Assembly: GCA_945956915.1 (NCBI GenBank)
Contig: CAMFJH010000005.1
Location: forward strand, 60,372 to 124,371
Reading direction: 5' to 3'
Length of the DNA: 64,000 nucleotides
From: an uncultured Francisellaceae bacterium
GTDB lineage: Bacteria > Pseudomonadota > Gammaproteobacteria > UBA6186 > Azoamicaceae
Below are positions 18,859 through 29,789 of this stretch, one piece after another (position 1 is the first letter of the stretch; every line of letters begins with the position of its first letter). The notes beneath the pieces are model-generated. The model saw only the letters and a program-made list of their open reading frames with translations, was not told the DNA's origin and made no database searches. The position numbers were made by a program, and so were the translations under genes.

Positions 18859-20016
18859 TCATTTTTGCAATTCTATAATTTCATTTTTCCAAGGTGGATT
18901 TTGAAAGTATTCTATTGGGTTAGTGACTAGAATATGTTCCTGATGAAAAGATCGTTTCAAATTTCCAACAATTTGTACAGTTTGTTTAGGTTTCAGTTTG
19001 GCCGAATAATATTTTAAAGCCGAACTAACAGTAGAATCAGAACTTTTCACCTCTATTAACTCGCGCAATTCACCATCGACTTCTGTTAAAAAATCGACTT
19101 CTCTACCATCTTTATCACGAATGTAATACAATTGACACTGGTATCCATAATAATCTTCAAGAAAATGTAAGCGCTTGAGTAAGTGAGTGGCTACAAGATT
19201 TTCTAACCGTGCCCCTTCTTGTTCAATTATATCTGCATTATCATAAAAAAATACTTTGGGCGGCTTCAATATTGATCGAGGTGTTTTTTTAGTGTAGGGA
19301 TAAACCGCAAATGCAATATACATTTTTTCTACTAATGATAGCCAACTTTTCGCGGTCTTTGGAGAAATTTGTAGATCTGCTGCGAGATGGGCTAAGGTAA
19401 TAAGTTGCCCTGCTCTTTCACGCAATGCATCTGTAAAAAGCATTAATAATTGTATATTGCGTATGGATTCTAAATCTCGAACATCTTCCTTTAGAATGCG
19501 ATCAAAGCGTTCTCGTCGCCAGCGCCTTGCCTCTCGTTCATCTGCTAGTAGAAAAGGCTCTGGAAATCCTCCTAATGTTAATAAACGTTCGTATCCTTCT
19601 TCTAAAGTAATATTCGTTGGTAATTCATCAAGTGTTAAAGGATGCAAACGCCAGTAATGATATCTACCCATTAAAGAGTCACCACCTTGTTTATAAACAT
19701 CTAATCGTGCCGAACCCGTAACTAAATATTGTTGTTTAGGGGGTTTAGTATCGTAGATGCCTTTAATCCAGCGTTTCCAAAAAAAGTATTTATGTAACTC
19801 ATCAAAGATAATTAAATGAGTGCTGTTTAACCATTGCTTTTTTAAAATGGCCTGTCTGTCTTCATCATTATCCCAGTTAAAATAGGCATGTTTTAAAAAT
19901 AAACCATGACATAGGTTTTTACTTAAAACGGTTTTGCCAACTTGCCTTGGACCACCAATAAAAACCATTTTTTTAGTTAAATCTTTGTAAATATAGGGCT
20001 CACAGTACCGATGCAT
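18859..20016 (-). CDS. AAA-family ATPase with DUF4143 domain
   Basis: A 385-residue ATPase of the AAA_14/DUF4143 type. Walker A is GGPRQVGKT at 21-29 and Walker B is HLIIFDELHK near 67-76. A GSARLD sensor follows. A winged-helix-like segment sits near residue 220 (ITLAHLAADLQISPKTAKSWL). The C-terminal part carries REVDFLTE...ELIEVK, a nuclease-like fold often degenerate in this family. Such genes are frequent accessory genes in bacteria; their role is unsettled. It stands alone, convergent with rapZ, and its promoter lies in a long palindrome. Confidence 0.88.
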   Translation of the reverse strand: MHRYCEPYIYKDLTKKMVFIGGPRQVGKTVLSKNLCHGLFLKHAYFNWDNDEDRQAILKKQWLNSTHLIIFDELHKYFFWKRWIKGIYDTKPPKQQYLVTGSARLDVYKQGGDSLMGRYHYWRLHPLTLDELPTNITLEEGYERLLTLGGFPEPFLLADEREARRWRRERFDRILKEDVRDLESIRNIQLLMLFTDALRERAGQLITLAHLAADLQISPKTAKSWLSLVEKMYIAFAVYPYTKKTPRSILKPPKVFFYDNADIIEQEGARLENLVATHLLKRLHFLEDYYGYQCQLYYIRDKDGREVDFLTEVDGELRELIEVKSSDSTVSSALKYYSAKLKPKQTVQIVGNLKRSFHQEHILVTNPIEYFQNPPWKNEIIELQK

Positions 20017-20032
20017 GACTATTTTTTCCTCA

Positions 20033-20062
20033 ATTCCATTATAGCCTCGTCTATAATGGAAT
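20033..20062 (-). promoter_or_regulatory. Perfect palindrome overlapping the promoter of the DUF4143 ATPase gene
   Basis: A 12-bp perfect inverted repeat (ATTCCATTATAG / CTATAATGGAAT) with a six-base centre lies 16 bases before the ATPase ATG. Each strand carries TATAAT within the repeat, so the palindrome coincides with the likely -10 box. This fits an autoregulatory operator; the regulator is unknown. Confidence 0.6.
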
Positions 20063-20138
20063 ATAATACAATTTAACCGTAATTAAAACTGTATAAAAAA
20101 GCAGTCCTATGCGACTAAAATGAGTATGTAATTTTCCC

Positions 20139-21467
20139 TTAATCACCGGCTATCATCATATTTTCTATTAATATTGATCCGGTTAAAATATGAGACCTTT
20201 TTTCGATATCCGATCCAATATCCAGGATCTGCATAAACATTTCTTTTAAATTTCCAGCTACGGTAATTTCTTCCACAGGGTATTGAATAACACCTTGTTC
20301 AACCCAAAAGCCTGAAGCCCCTCTAGAATAATCCCCTGTTACCAAATTAACGCCTTGGCCCATTAAAGAGGTTACCAATAAACCGGTATCCATTTTTTGG
20401 AGTAAATCTTCAAGCCCTAATTCGCCTGAATTGACTTGCAAATTATGAACCCCACCTGCATTACCTGTGGTTCTTAAGCCTAATTTTCGGGCGGAATAAC
20501 TGTCTAAAACATAAGTTTCTAAAACACCTTCACGAATAATATCGTGACGTGTTGTAAGCACGCCTTCGTGATCATAAGGCGCACTGGCTAAGCCCTTAAG
20601 CAAATGAGGCACTTCTTCAATATGTACAAATGCAGGAAAAATAGTTTTACCTAAATGATTTAATAAAAACGAAGATTGTCTGTATAAATTTGGCCCAGAT
20701 ATTGCCGCTATTAATTGTGACCATAACCCCCCTGCAATTTCTTTAGAGAAAATAATGGGAGCTTGACGCGTTTTAATTTTTCTAGCGTCTAAACGTTTAA
20801 TAGTGCGTTCTGCTGCTAAACGACCAATGGTAGTAGCCGGTGTTAGATCTTTAATATCACGCACCAAACTAAAATCATAGTCTCTTTGTAGCAGCCCTTT
20901 GGATTCTCCCACCACAACACAATTTAAACTGTGACGTGTGGTCGGAAATGCATTGATAAATCCATGTGAATTACCATAGGCATGCATCACAGCATGGCTT
21001 GCAAAAGTTGCACCTTCAGATTGGGTAATTCTAGGATCAGCCGCACGTGCTGCATCTTCACACACGGTTGCCCATTCAATGGCTTGTTCTGGTGTAATAT
21101 CGGCAGGATAATAGATATTTAAATCGGGAATACTCGTTGCCAATTGATGTGGATCCGCTAAACCCGAAAATTTATCTTCTTCCGTGTATGTTGCAATCCT
21201 AAGCGCCGCTTCAAGGGCCGTGGATAGCGCTTCTTTGCTGAAATCCGTTGTCGAAACCGATCCCTTACGATTACCTTTATAAACGCTTAAACCCAGCGAT
21301 TTGTCTTTATTAAATTCTACCGTATCTACAGCGCCCATTCTAACCGTGGTAGATAAGCCTGATTGATAATGAATTTGCACTTCTGCTTGTGTAGCGCCTT
21401 TATTTTTCGCTTCTTCTAATAATCCTGCAATGGTATCTTTAAAATACGTAGCTTGTTCAATACTCAT
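20139..21467 (-). CDS. pmbA: Metalloprotease PmbA/TldE
   Basis: Partner subunit of the TldD/TldE heterodimeric protease that trims unfolded peptides such as microcin B17 precursor and CcdA in E. coli. The 442 residues are close to E. coli PmbA (450). Family segments seen are the N-terminal [15 protein letters not shown] and the C-terminal [10 protein letters not shown] and [13 protein letters not shown]. It lacks the zinc-binding HExxxH, as expected for TldE. Its ATG overlaps the tldD stop by four bases (ATGA), so the two are translationally coupled. Confidence 0.95.
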   Translation of the reverse strand: MSIEQATYFKDTIAGLLEEAKNKGATQAEVQIHYQSGLSTTVRMGAVDTVEFNKDKSLGLSVYKGNRKGSVSTTDFSKEALSTALEAALRIATYTEEDKFSGLADPHQLATSIPDLNIYYPADITPEQAIEWATVCEDAARAADPRITQSEGATFASHAVMHAYGNSHGFINAFPTTRHSLNCVVVGESKGLLQRDYDFSLVRDIKDLTPATTIGRLAAERTIKRLDARKIKTRQAPIIFSKEIAGGLWSQLIAAISGPNLYRQSSFLLNHLGKTIFPAFVHIEEVPHLLKGLASAPYDHEGVLTTRHDIIREGVLETYVLDSYSARKLGLRTTGNAGGVHNLQVNSGELGLEDLLQKMDTGLLVTSLMGQGVNLVTGDYSRGASGFWVEQGVIQYPVEEITVAGNLKEMFMQILDIGSDIEKRSHILTGSILIENMMIAGD

Positions 21468-22909
21468 TGCTCGGTTCCTCCCACTGTCATATCATTAATT
21501 CTTAAAGTCGGCTGTCCCACCCCTACCGGCACACTTTGCCCGGCTTTTCCACAAACCCCAATACCCGCATCTAATTTTAAATCATTGCCGACCATTGAAA
21601 CCCGTGTTAAGCAATCAGGACCATTACCCACTAAAGTTGCGCCTTTTACAGGATGTGTGATTTTACCTTTTTCAATTAAATAGGCTTCAGAAGCATTAAA
21701 CACAAATTTTCCTGAAGTAATATCCACTTGTCCGCCTGAAAAATTCACGGCATACAATCCCTTTTCCACTGAAGCAATAATTTCTTCAGGCACATGCTCT
21801 CCTCCTAGCATATAAGTATTGGTCATCCGTGGCATCGGTAAATGCGCATACGATTCTCGTCGCCCGTTACCCGTTGATTGCTTACCCATTAAACGCGCGT
21901 TTAATTTATCTTGTAAATAGCCTTTTAAAATGCCTTTTTCTATTAGGGTTGTACACTGCGTAACGGTTCCTTCGTCATCCATATTTAAAGATCCCCGTCT
22001 GCCGGCCAAAGTCCCATTATCAACCACCGTACATAAAGGACTGGCTACGCGCTCACCGATTCTGCCTGCAAAAGCAGAACTGCCTTTACGATTAAAATCG
22101 CCTTCTAAACCATGCCCCACCGCTTCGTGTAATAAAACCCCAGGCCAACCCGGTCCTAATACCACAGGCATTGTGCCCGCAGGCGCAGGCCTGGCCTTTA
22201 AATTGACAATCGCTTGGCGTGCCGCTTCACGCGCATATTCTAAAGCTTTATCATTTTCTACAAACATGGCATAACTGGTTCTAGCACCTCCGCCACTTCT
22301 CCCTTGCTCAAAACGCCCTTTTTCCTCTGCAATCGCCTGCACACTCATGCGAACCAAGGGCCTGAAATCCGCGGCATAAACACCGTCTGAACCTGCCACT
22401 AAAATAATTTCATAAGTCCCTGCAAGACTCACAATCACTTGCTGGATCCTAGGATCAGCTTTTCGTGCTTCAGCATTTACCCGATGCATTAAATTCATTT
22501 TTTCTGCATCCGTAATCGATTGTAGCGGGTTATCGCTGGGATACAATACCGAAGCAATGGCATTTTTATGCCAAGCTTGAATACGATTTTGCCCACCTTG
22601 ATGGGCTATCGATCGGGCAGCAGATGCGGCTTCTTCCAATGCTGGTAAAATGATTTCATCGGAATACGCAAAGCCTGTTTTCTCTCCACTGATGGCTCTA
22701 ACTCCGACACCATAATCAATGCCATATCCACCCTCTTTAATAATCCCATCTTCCAATGTCCAGGATTCGTGCCGAGCACTTTGAAAATACAAATCTGCTT
22801 GATCAACCGAATGACCCAGCACTTTAGATAAAATTCTTTGTAGATCATCATCGCCCAAGCCTGCTGGTGCGAGTAAATGCTGTTCTGCTATTTCTAAATG
22901 ATTGCTCAT
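21464..22909 (-). CDS. tldD: Metalloprotease TldD
   Basis: Catalytic subunit of the TldD/TldE protease. The 481 residues carry the zinc motif [11 protein letters not shown] (HExxxH) and the family segments [14 protein letters not shown] and [20 protein letters not shown]. The ATG at 22909 is chosen: AGGA lies seven bases upstream, and the in-frame TTG two codons earlier has no advantage. Length matches E. coli TldD (481). It is followed directly by pmbA. Confidence 0.96.
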   Translation of the reverse strand: MSNHLEIAEQHLLAPAGLGDDDLQRILSKVLGHSVDQADLYFQSARHESWTLEDGIIKEGGYGIDYGVGVRAISGEKTGFAYSDEIILPALEEAASAARSIAHQGGQNRIQAWHKNAIASVLYPSDNPLQSITDAEKMNLMHRVNAEARKADPRIQQVIVSLAGTYEIILVAGSDGVYAADFRPLVRMSVQAIAEEKGRFEQGRSGGGARTSYAMFVENDKALEYAREAARQAIVNLKARPAPAGTMPVVLGPGWPGVLLHEAVGHGLEGDFNRKGSSAFAGRIGERVASPLCTVVDNGTLAGRRGSLNMDDEGTVTQCTTLIEKGILKGYLQDKLNARLMGKQSTGNGRRESYAHLPMPRMTNTYMLGGEHVPEEIIASVEKGLYAVNFSGGQVDITSGKFVFNASEAYLIEKGKITHPVKGATLVGNGPDCLTRVSMVGNDLKLDAGIGVCGKAGQSVPVGVGQPTLRINDMTVGGTEQ

Positions 22910-22941
22910 ATTCAAATCCTCACACTCAATTCATGTTTGTT

Positions 22942-23613
22942 TTACCATTCAATCGATTTTTTGCCTTTTTCTTGCAAAAAAGCATTAATGCTCGAAAAAT
23001 GCCCACATCCTAAAAATCCTCTATGTACCGACAGCGGTGAAGGATGTACCGTTCTTAAAACCCGATGTTTAGTTTCATCAATAAAAGTACATTTTTGTTG
23101 GGCATAAGCTCCCCACAATACAAAAACCAGATCCTTTTTTTGTTCATTTAGACAGCGGATCACACTATCGCTAAAGCGTTCCCAGCCTCTTTTTTGATGT
23201 GAAGCCGCAAGACCGGCTTCTACCGTCAATACGCTATTTAAGAGCAAAACGCCTTGTTCTGCCCAATGCACTAAAGAACCCGTCTTGGGTTTTGTGCCCA
23301 AATCTCTTTCTAGTTCTTTAAAGATATTTTTTAAAGAAGGCGGAAAAGCGATTCTGGGTTGTACGGAAAAACATAATCCATGCGCTTGATTTGGCCCATG
23401 ATAAGGATCTTGGCCCAAAATAACCACTTGCACCTTATCAAAAGTCGTTAGCCTAAAAGCCTGGAATATAGCGTTGTATTCAGGGTAAATTGTTTTTTGT
23501 TTCGTATATTCTTGTTCTAAAAACAAGTGCAGGGCTTGCATATACGGTTCTTCAAACTCCTTTGCTAACCAAGGCACCCAACTCGGGTCTAAAGTAGACA
23601 GAAGCTTATTCAA
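22942..23613 (-). CDS. ung: Uracil-DNA glycosylase
   Basis: Removes uracil from DNA in base-excision repair. The 223 residues carry the catalytic water-activating motif GQDPYHGPNQAHGL and the C-terminal HPSPLSVHRGFLG. The start is TTG at 23613, preceded by GGTGG at a good distance; the nearest upstream ATG runs into a stop and no in-frame ATG fits the family N-terminus. It is divergent from the tus-like gene, with only 18 bases between their starts. Confidence 0.96.
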   Translation of the reverse strand: MNKLLSTLDPSWVPWLAKEFEEPYMQALHLFLEQEYTKQKTIYPEYNAIFQAFRLTTFDKVQVVILGQDPYHGPNQAHGLCFSVQPRIAFPPSLKNIFKELERDLGTKPKTGSLVHWAEQGVLLLNSVLTVEAGLAASHQKRGWERFSDSVIRCLNEQKKDLVFVLWGAYAQQKCTFIDETKHRVLRTVHPSPLSVHRGFLGCGHFSSINAFLQEKGKKSIEW

Positions 23614-23631
23614 TATGCCACCATATGAGAT

Positions 23632-24552
23632 ATGTTAAATTCAGAATATATCCTGGATGTGATCCAAAGCTTTGAAGCCTTACAGAATGCTTTAAGCCAA
23701 TTACAACCAAAGCTTGTAGAAAAGGATAGCAAGCTACCCTCTTGGTTTCAAGCCCCTGTGGATTTACCCACCCCTATAGGATTACCCGATCGGGATGCTA
23801 TCTTTGGCCTTATTCGGCAATGCGAATACCTGGATCATCAAAAACCTAGGGATATCTTGATAGGCGCAGGTATCGTTGCGGCTTCCGCTGAAACGCTCGA
23901 AGCCATTCGTACCTTAAATACTGCCAAAGATCGCTTTAAAACGGCCATATTAGCCTTAAAAGCCGCCAAAATACCCACAGCAGACCCTTATCTGTGTGCG
24001 CATTTTGAACAAGTCTTAGGCAAACGTTCCGAGATTACCGCACATACCTTAGGTAAAATGGGCTTACCCCGTTTGCACTTAAAACAATGCTACCGCCGCA
24101 TTCCTATATTACCCACAAGACCTCATAGGGTCTCTTGGACTTGGGCCAATACCAAAGCCATTACACGTATTAGCGTATTAGAAGCTGAGCAATTGTTACT
24201 TAAACAAGGTCAAGATGCCGGTATTCTTAGCCAAGTAACAAAACTTAAATCCCTGCCCCTTGATACACCCCTGGCCATTGTGCAGACACTAGCGCCTCAT
24301 CTGCGGGCAAATATTGTACTGCCCACGCCAACGGGTTCTACAACACGCCTTATGGTCAAAGGACCCGTGCCTCTCTTTTATGCGTTTGAAGAGCATTTAC
24401 CCTTGCCTGTCTTAAAACCTGCAGGGGAGAAACACGCTAAAGATCGCAATCGTCCCGTCCGCTCTGATGTAAAACTGGATCCCGAACCCTTTCTACCCGC
24501 TATTCGAGTACATCGATATTTACATGCTCCTGCTGTTGTTGATGAAGTCTAA
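23632..24552 (+). CDS. tus: DNA replication terminus site-binding protein (Tus-like)
   Basis: Tus binds Ter sites and blocks replication forks moving in one direction. The 306 residues agree with the family length (309 in E. coli). By eye the central strand VSWTWANTKAITRISVLEAE (167-186) matches the E. coli segment [20 protein letters not shown], and the preceding ...RRIPIL... and the end PAIRVHRYLHAP match the C-terminal IPRLHLY. The N-terminal half is more diverged. No sequence close to the E. coli Ter consensus was found in the 18-base gap before the gene, so autorepression as in E. coli is not evident. Identification rests on this local similarity. Confidence 0.72.
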   Translation: MLNSEYILDVIQSFEALQNALSQLQPKLVEKDSKLPSWFQAPVDLPTPIGLPDRDAIFGLIRQCEYLDHQKPRDILIGAGIVAASAETLEAIRTLNTAKDRFKTAILALKAAKIPTADPYLCAHFEQVLGKRSEITAHTLGKMGLPRLHLKQCYRRIPILPTRPHRVSWTWANTKAITRISVLEAEQLLLKQGQDAGILSQVTKLKSLPLDTPLAIVQTLAPHLRANIVLPTPTGSTTRLMVKGPVPLFYAFEEHLPLPVLKPAGEKHAKDRNRPVRSDVKLDPEPFLPAIRVHRYLHAPAVVDEV

Positions 24553-24717
24553 AATTTTTTGCTTTACAAAGGGGTCAAAAGCATTTCATGATTTTTAGTA
24601 TTTATAAAGCACTTACATGCTTTTAAGGGATTTCCACGCTACATTTAAATGCAACCATTTTCCATTTTTATATACTAACAAAAAGCACACAAATTCCAAA
24701 GCATGGGAGTATATACA

Positions 24718-26454
24718 ATGAGCAAAAGCCCTGAAGAAATACAACAAGAGATACAAAACATAAATGATGACGTCGCATTCTCGGTTAAAAATTATGAGAA
24801 CCTTAATGAAAAAGTGACCGTAAAACGCGAAGAAAATTTAATACAAATTATCGCGGAGGATGGCAGTGTGCTTGAAACCTTTAATTTACCAGCTTCAAGC
24901 ACAATTTCTCTTCCCGAAGACAAAGTAGAACAAGATCAAGATATAGAGCAAGTTGCTCAGCGCTCTGAAAAAACAATTATCTATGAGGCTGCAGAAGATG
25001 TATTTTTAAATTCCAATAGAGAGGAAATTGAAGAGGAATCAGATGATGAAAGCTCAGAACCGGAGAGTGCAGCCGAGGATGAGGATAATGAAGGTGATGA
25101 AGAGATACAAAGGATAGTAGATGTGTTAAGGAAAGAAGCACCTCTGTTGTTTTCTTCAGAAGATAATTTAAACATTGGTACACTATCGAATCTTATTGAA
25201 TTTATTGTAAACAAGCATCCAACAGAACTTCAATTTAATAATATTCTTAAGGACTTAGAAACTAGAGCACAAAAGCGATTTATAGAAATTTTAACTACAA
25301 TTCAACAAAATAATCAAGAGGAAACTCTAAGCAAATTACTGTTGGCGGAAATTGTTACACAGTTTTGGAGTAGTGTAAAGAATGAGCATTTACAAGGTTC
25401 ATTAGGCGCTGTTTTAGAAGGCTTTAGAAACTACCATGCGCAAGAGGAAGTTCAAGAACAAGAAGAAGTTCAAGAAGCCAAGCTTCCAGATGAAAAAATG
25501 CATTCTGAAATAAAAATGCCTCTTAAAAGAGAAGGTCATGCTTTTAGAGGCACGGGGCCAAGCCGTAGCATGGCAGAAATAGAAGCAGAACTTCAAAAAC
25601 AAAAAGAAGAAAAATTAAAAAAACTAGAAGATCAACAACCTGCCTTTCTTAAAGATATACGACAAGCTGAGAAAAAAGATAGAAGCGAACAACTTGCTGC
25701 TCTTGAAAGAAAACTTAATACTAATTTTAAAAAACATTTTAATCAAGAAGTGATAGAACCCAAACTAGACATTCCGACACCCCAAATAGGTGTACCTTCA
25801 CAAGAAAACCTAAATTCAAATTTATTGAAACCGGAATCTGTTTTACAATCGCCTGTTTTAGAACCAATAGTGGAAGATAGAGAGTCTAAGATCCAAAAAC
25901 TTGAAGGTGAGAACCAACAACTTCAAATTGAATTGCAGAAAGCAACACAACAAGTTCGGTTACTTGAAGCCAGACTTAAGCAAAACGAGATTGATCAAGC
26001 TAAAAAAGCTGAGCCTATTGAAGAGAAAGGTCCAAAATTTATTTTCTCGCAAAAAAACAAACCCAACAAAATAAAATTATCACCACAACAAGAAAAATTT
26101 ATAACCATTGTACAATCTTTAAAAAATGCAAATCAAGCTTATCTCGATTCTTTTCTTGATCCTGAAAACCTTAGCAAGGGAAATGTTTTTAAAGCAAATG
26201 CCATAAAAAAACACAAGCGTGCAGAGAAAAGAGATAAAGGACTTCAAATATTGATTAAAAAAATAAGTGCATTAGAACCCATGGATCAAGATGCATTAAA
26301 TGACTTAAAACAAAATTTTAAAAAGTGGCTTCAACATTATAAAGCTAAAGACTACGATGATTCAGGGTTTTTCAGCCGTAAAGGCCGTGTATACACTATG
26401 TTAAATGAAACTGAACAGCTATTAAAACAAGCAATGCCAAAGCATAAAAAATGA
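24718..26454 (+). CDS. Acidic coiled-coil protein, effector candidate
   Basis: No family recognised. The ATG at 24718 is preferred to one five codons upstream because GGGAG lies eight bases before it. The product is 578 residues, without signal peptide or membrane segment. Parts in order: an N-terminal domain with a short coiled coil; a very acidic low-complexity stretch (about 98-125, Glu/Asp/Ser); a helical domain; a repeat QEEVQEQEEVQEA near 240; a Lys/Glu coiled coil (about 280-320); a second coiled coil (about 385-425); and a basic C-terminal domain ending KHKK. This layout is typical of secreted effectors of intracellular bacteria, but secretion is not shown by the sequence. Confidence 0.75.
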   Translation: MSKSPEEIQQEIQNINDDVAFSVKNYENLNEKVTVKREENLIQIIAEDGSVLETFNLPASSTISLPEDKVEQDQDIEQVAQRSEKTIIYEAAEDVFLNSNREEIEEESDDESSEPESAAEDEDNEGDEEIQRIVDVLRKEAPLLFSSEDNLNIGTLSNLIEFIVNKHPTELQFNNILKDLETRAQKRFIEILTTIQQNNQEETLSKLLLAEIVTQFWSSVKNEHLQGSLGAVLEGFRNYHAQEEVQEQEEVQEAKLPDEKMHSEIKMPLKREGHAFRGTGPSRSMAEIEAELQKQKEEKLKKLEDQQPAFLKDIRQAEKKDRSEQLAALERKLNTNFKKHFNQEVIEPKLDIPTPQIGVPSQENLNSNLLKPESVLQSPVLEPIVEDRESKIQKLEGENQQLQIELQKATQQVRLLEARLKQNEIDQAKKAEPIEEKGPKFIFSQKNKPNKIKLSPQQEKFITIVQSLKNANQAYLDSFLDPENLSKGNVFKANAIKKHKRAEKRDKGLQILIKKISALEPMDQDALNDLKQNFKKWLQHYKAKDYDDSGFFSRKGRVYTMLNETEQLLKQAMPKHKK

Positions 26455-26464
26455 AAATCCCCGG

Positions 26465-26508
26465 CCGGCCTTAAGAGGAAATACTAATCCTAAAGTCCTT
26501 ATGGCCGG
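26465..26508. repeat. GC-rich imperfect inverted repeat between convergent genes
   Basis: CCGGCC plus TAAG on the left pairs with TTA plus GGCCGG on the right across about 30 bases, next to a GGCCGGCC octamer at 26463-26470. It separates the coiled-coil gene and secA, both ending here. It could act as a transcription end for either strand, though neither side has a clear T-run. Confidence 0.4.
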
Positions 26509-26585
26509 AATTTCTAGCAAAGGAACAAAACGCCAGTTTTAAATACTGATCATGAGCAAGTAGATTCTGGCAGAAAAAATTAATG

Positions 26586-29276
26586 CTAAATCAACTGCCC
26601 ATGGCAATGTTTATATTTAGTACCCGAGCCACAAGGACAGGCTTCGTTACGTCCTATTTTAGCTGTATCGCGTGTTTGGGGTTGCTGAATACTAAATTTT
26701 CCTTCTAAGATTTCACCTTCCTCATTGGCGCCAAAGGCAGGTGCTGCATCGTGTTTAAATTCTAAGTCTTGGCCACTTTGGAAATTTCTTTCTTGATCAA
26801 AAGCTTCTATTTCAGATTCTGATCTAAATTGTACTTTGGTGATCATTGCAATGGTTTCATGTTTAATGCGTTCTAACATGGCAGAAAATAAAGCGAAGGC
26901 TTCGCGCTTATATTCTTGCTTAGGATCTTTTTGCGCATAGCCTCTTAAATGGATACTTTGACGCATATAATCCATGGTAGATAAATGTTCTTTCCATTGG
27001 CTATCTAATACATTTAACAGCATGGTTTTTTCCATATGCCGCATGGGTTTTGCACCGATTTGCTGTTCTTTGGCTTCATGGGCTTTTACAAAGGCTTCTG
27101 TAATACGCTCGCGCAATAAATCTTCATGTAAGTCTGTATTTTCGGCAAGCCAGCCTGCAATATCCAATTTTAAAGCAAAATCGAGCTCTAGGGCTTGCAT
27201 CAAGCCTTTAATATCCCATTGCTCTTCTATACTCTGTAGCGGAATGTATTGAGTAATGACTTCTTGGGCCACATCGTTAATAATAGCTTTAATGGTCTCA
27301 GAAATATCTTCTGCTTCCATCAGCTCGTTTCGTTGTTGATAAATCACTTTACGCTGATCATTGGCCACATCATCAAATTCAAGTAATTGCTTACGAATAT
27401 CAAAATTATGACCTTCCACTTTTCGTTGCGCGTTTTCAACCGCACGGGTCACCCAAGGATGGGTTAGGGCTTCGCCATCTTTTAAACCTAATTTACTGAG
27501 TAAACCAGAAATATTATCAGAAATAAAAATCCGCATTAAATTGTCTTTTACAGATAAGTAAAAACGTGTGCTGCCCGGATCCCCTTGTCGACCCGAACGA
27601 CCTCTTAATTGATTATCAATACGCCTAGATTCGTGTCGTTCTGTACCGATGATGTGCAAACCACCCGCAGCTAATACTTGATCATGCCGCTCTTGCCACT
27701 GGGCTTTATCCGCTTCGGTGGCTTCTCTATCGAGTTTTCCACCCAAGACAATATCTGTGCCTCGACCTGCCATATTGGTTGCAATGGTCACGGTACCTGG
27801 GCGCCCGGCTTCAGCGACAATCTCTGCTTCGCTTTCATGGTATTTTGCATTCAATACCGCATGTTTAATGCGTTTTTGTTTTAAAAGTGAAGAAAGATAT
27901 TCGGAAGTTTCAATCGAGATAGTACCCACTAATACAGGCTGAGCACGTTTCACACACGCATCAATATCTTCAATAATGGCATCAAATTTTTCTTTTTGGC
28001 TAAGATAAATCATATCCCCTAAATCTTGACGCTGATTGGGTCTGTGTGTGGGTACCACAATGACTTCTAAGCCATAAATTTGCTGGAACTCATAGGCTTC
28101 TGTATCAGCAGTTCCAGTCATACCCGCTAATTTATCGTATAGTCTAAAATAATTTTGGAAAGTGATAGAGGCCAAGGTTTGATTTTCATTTTGAATTGGC
28201 ACGCCCTCTTTGGCTTCTGTGGCTTGATGGATCCCATCCGACCAACGTCTACCTTGCATTGTACGCCCCGTGTGTTCATCTACAATAATCACCTGATTAT
28301 CACGCACAATATAATCCACATCGCGTTTAAATAACGCATGGGCTTTTAAGCCTGCGTAAATATAATGCATCAACGCAATGTGATTAACCGCGTATAAACT
28401 GTCACCCTCGGGTAATAATCCTTTTTCGACCAGTATTTTTTCAACTTTTAAGTGGCCATCTTCGGTTAAAAATACTTGTTTGGCTTTTTCATCAACCGAA
28501 TAATCTCCTGGACCCTCTTTTTCAAGTTGTCTTGTTAAGCTTGGAATGATTTTATTGATAACCACATATAAATCTGAGCTGTCTTGATCCGCACCCGAAA
28601 TAACCAAAGGTGTACGGGCCTCGTCAATTAAAATAGAATCGACTTCATCCACTACTGCAAAATATAAAGTTCGTTGAACACGTTGTTCAGGCGAAAAAGC
28701 CATATTATCGCGCAAATAATCAAAACCAAATTCATTATTCGTGCCATAAGTGATGTCTGCTGCATAAGCCGCTTGTTTTTCTTCAGTACTCATGCCATGC
28801 ACGACTGTACCCACAGTCATGCCTAAAAATTCATAGAGGGGTTTATTCCACTCTGCATCTCGTATAACCAAATAATCATTCACCGTAACCAAATGCACGC
28901 CTTTACCTAAGAGCGCATTTAAATATAAAGGTAGGGTCGCCACCAAGGTCTTACCTTCACCTGTGCGCATTTCAGGTATTTTCCCTTCATGCAAAATCAT
29001 ACCGCCAACCAATTGCACATCAAAAGGACGCATCCCTAAAGTGCGTTTAGAAGCTTCTCGCACCACAGCAAAGGCTTCGGGTAAAATATCCTCTAACGTA
29101 GCCCCTGCTTGCAAACGATCTTTAAATGCTTGGGTCTTAGCCGCCAAATCTACATCGGAAAGCATCACCATATTGGGTTCTAATGCATTAATTTGCTGCA
29201 CACTCTTATAATAACGCTTCAAAGAACGTTCATTACGGCTTCCAAAAAGTTTTTTAACTAGGTTGGTAATTAGCAT
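26586..29276 (-). CDS. secA: Protein translocase ATPase SecA
   Basis: Motor of Sec-dependent export, driving preproteins through SecYEG. The 896 residues match E. coli SecA (901). Visible are Walker A in [27 protein letters not shown], the second nucleotide-binding domain with NMAGRGTDI and the arginine segment [13 protein letters not shown], and the C-terminal zinc-binding tail ([14 protein letters not shown]) that contacts SecB. It is transcribed away from dciA, with 36 bases between their starts. Confidence 0.98.
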   Translation of the reverse strand: MLITNLVKKLFGSRNERSLKRYYKSVQQINALEPNMVMLSDVDLAAKTQAFKDRLQAGATLEDILPEAFAVVREASKRTLGMRPFDVQLVGGMILHEGKIPEMRTGEGKTLVATLPLYLNALLGKGVHLVTVNDYLVIRDAEWNKPLYEFLGMTVGTVVHGMSTEEKQAAYAADITYGTNNEFGFDYLRDNMAFSPEQRVQRTLYFAVVDEVDSILIDEARTPLVISGADQDSSDLYVVINKIIPSLTRQLEKEGPGDYSVDEKAKQVFLTEDGHLKVEKILVEKGLLPEGDSLYAVNHIALMHYIYAGLKAHALFKRDVDYIVRDNQVIIVDEHTGRTMQGRRWSDGIHQATEAKEGVPIQNENQTLASITFQNYFRLYDKLAGMTGTADTEAYEFQQIYGLEVIVVPTHRPNQRQDLGDMIYLSQKEKFDAIIEDIDACVKRAQPVLVGTISIETSEYLSSLLKQKRIKHAVLNAKYHESEAEIVAEAGRPGTVTIATNMAGRGTDIVLGGKLDREATEADKAQWQERHDQVLAAGGLHIIGTERHESRRIDNQLRGRSGRQGDPGSTRFYLSVKDNLMRIFISDNISGLLSKLGLKDGEALTHPWVTRAVENAQRKVEGHNFDIRKQLLEFDDVANDQRKVIYQQRNELMEAEDISETIKAIINDVAQEVITQYIPLQSIEEQWDIKGLMQALELDFALKLDIAGWLAENTDLHEDLLRERITEAFVKAHEAKEQQIGAKPMRHMEKTMLLNVLDSQWKEHLSTMDYMRQSIHLRGYAQKDPKQEYKREAFALFSAMLERIKHETIAMITKVQFRSESEIEAFDQERNFQSGQDLEFKHDAAPAFGANEEGEILEGKFSIQQPQTRDTAKIGRNEACPCGSGTKYKHCHGQLI

Positions 29277-29312
29277 AGTATTTTTCGCTTTCTTCCTCTA
29301 AACTTGTCCCTT

Positions 29313-29789
29313 ATGGACCCTAAGCAACATTCTAAACAATCCTTAGCTGAGATTCTAGCTAAGTCTCCCATTTTGTCTCGATTTATCCAAAAAATCGATG
29401 ATCTTTCTAAACTCAATCAAGCCCTTAAAACCCATTTAGATCCCTCGTTGGCACCGCAATGCCAAGTCGTTAATCTTTGTCAGGGCAAACTTATTTTATG
29501 CACTACTTCTTCTATCTGGGGGCATCAACTCCGATTTCAAGAAATGGAACTGCTAAGCCAGCTAAGAACCTACCCAGAGTGGTGTGGTTTAACGTCTATT
29601 CACTCTAAAGTCCTTCCTTCGATGCCTACCTTAAGAGCTTCCAAATTTGAGTATACCGGTTTTTCTAGACCCACTCTTTCAGCAACCAGTGCAGATACCC
29701 TAAAGCAAACAGCCCGCACCATTAGGCATCCTCGCTTACAAGCAGCGCTTTTACGCTTGGCAACTCATGCCATTACAGGATATAAATAA
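29313..29789 (+). CDS. dciA: DciA-like protein (DUF721), helicase-loading factor candidate
   Basis: The 158-residue product (ATG at 29313; a TTG three codons earlier is also possible) fits DUF721. DciA proteins help load the replicative helicase DnaB in bacteria without DnaC. Position between lpxC and secA is the usual place of this gene in many gammaproteobacteria. The N-terminal half has the predicted KH-like fold region ([32 protein letters not shown]). Its last 25 bases overlap the convergent end of lpxC. No strong ribosome-binding site is seen. Confidence 0.75.
   Translation: MDPKQHSKQSLAEILAKSPILSRFIQKIDDLSKLNQALKTHLDPSLAPQCQVVNLCQGKLILCTTSSIWGHQLRFQEMELLSQLRTYPEWCGLTSIHSKVLPSMPTLRASKFEYTGFSRPTLSATSADTLKQTARTIRHPRLQAALLRLATHAITGYK

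Noticed and set aside
26455..26585. GGCCGGCC-containing repeat as the end of an insertion sequence
   Set aside because: No transposase remnant, no matching copy at another site and no target duplication seen.
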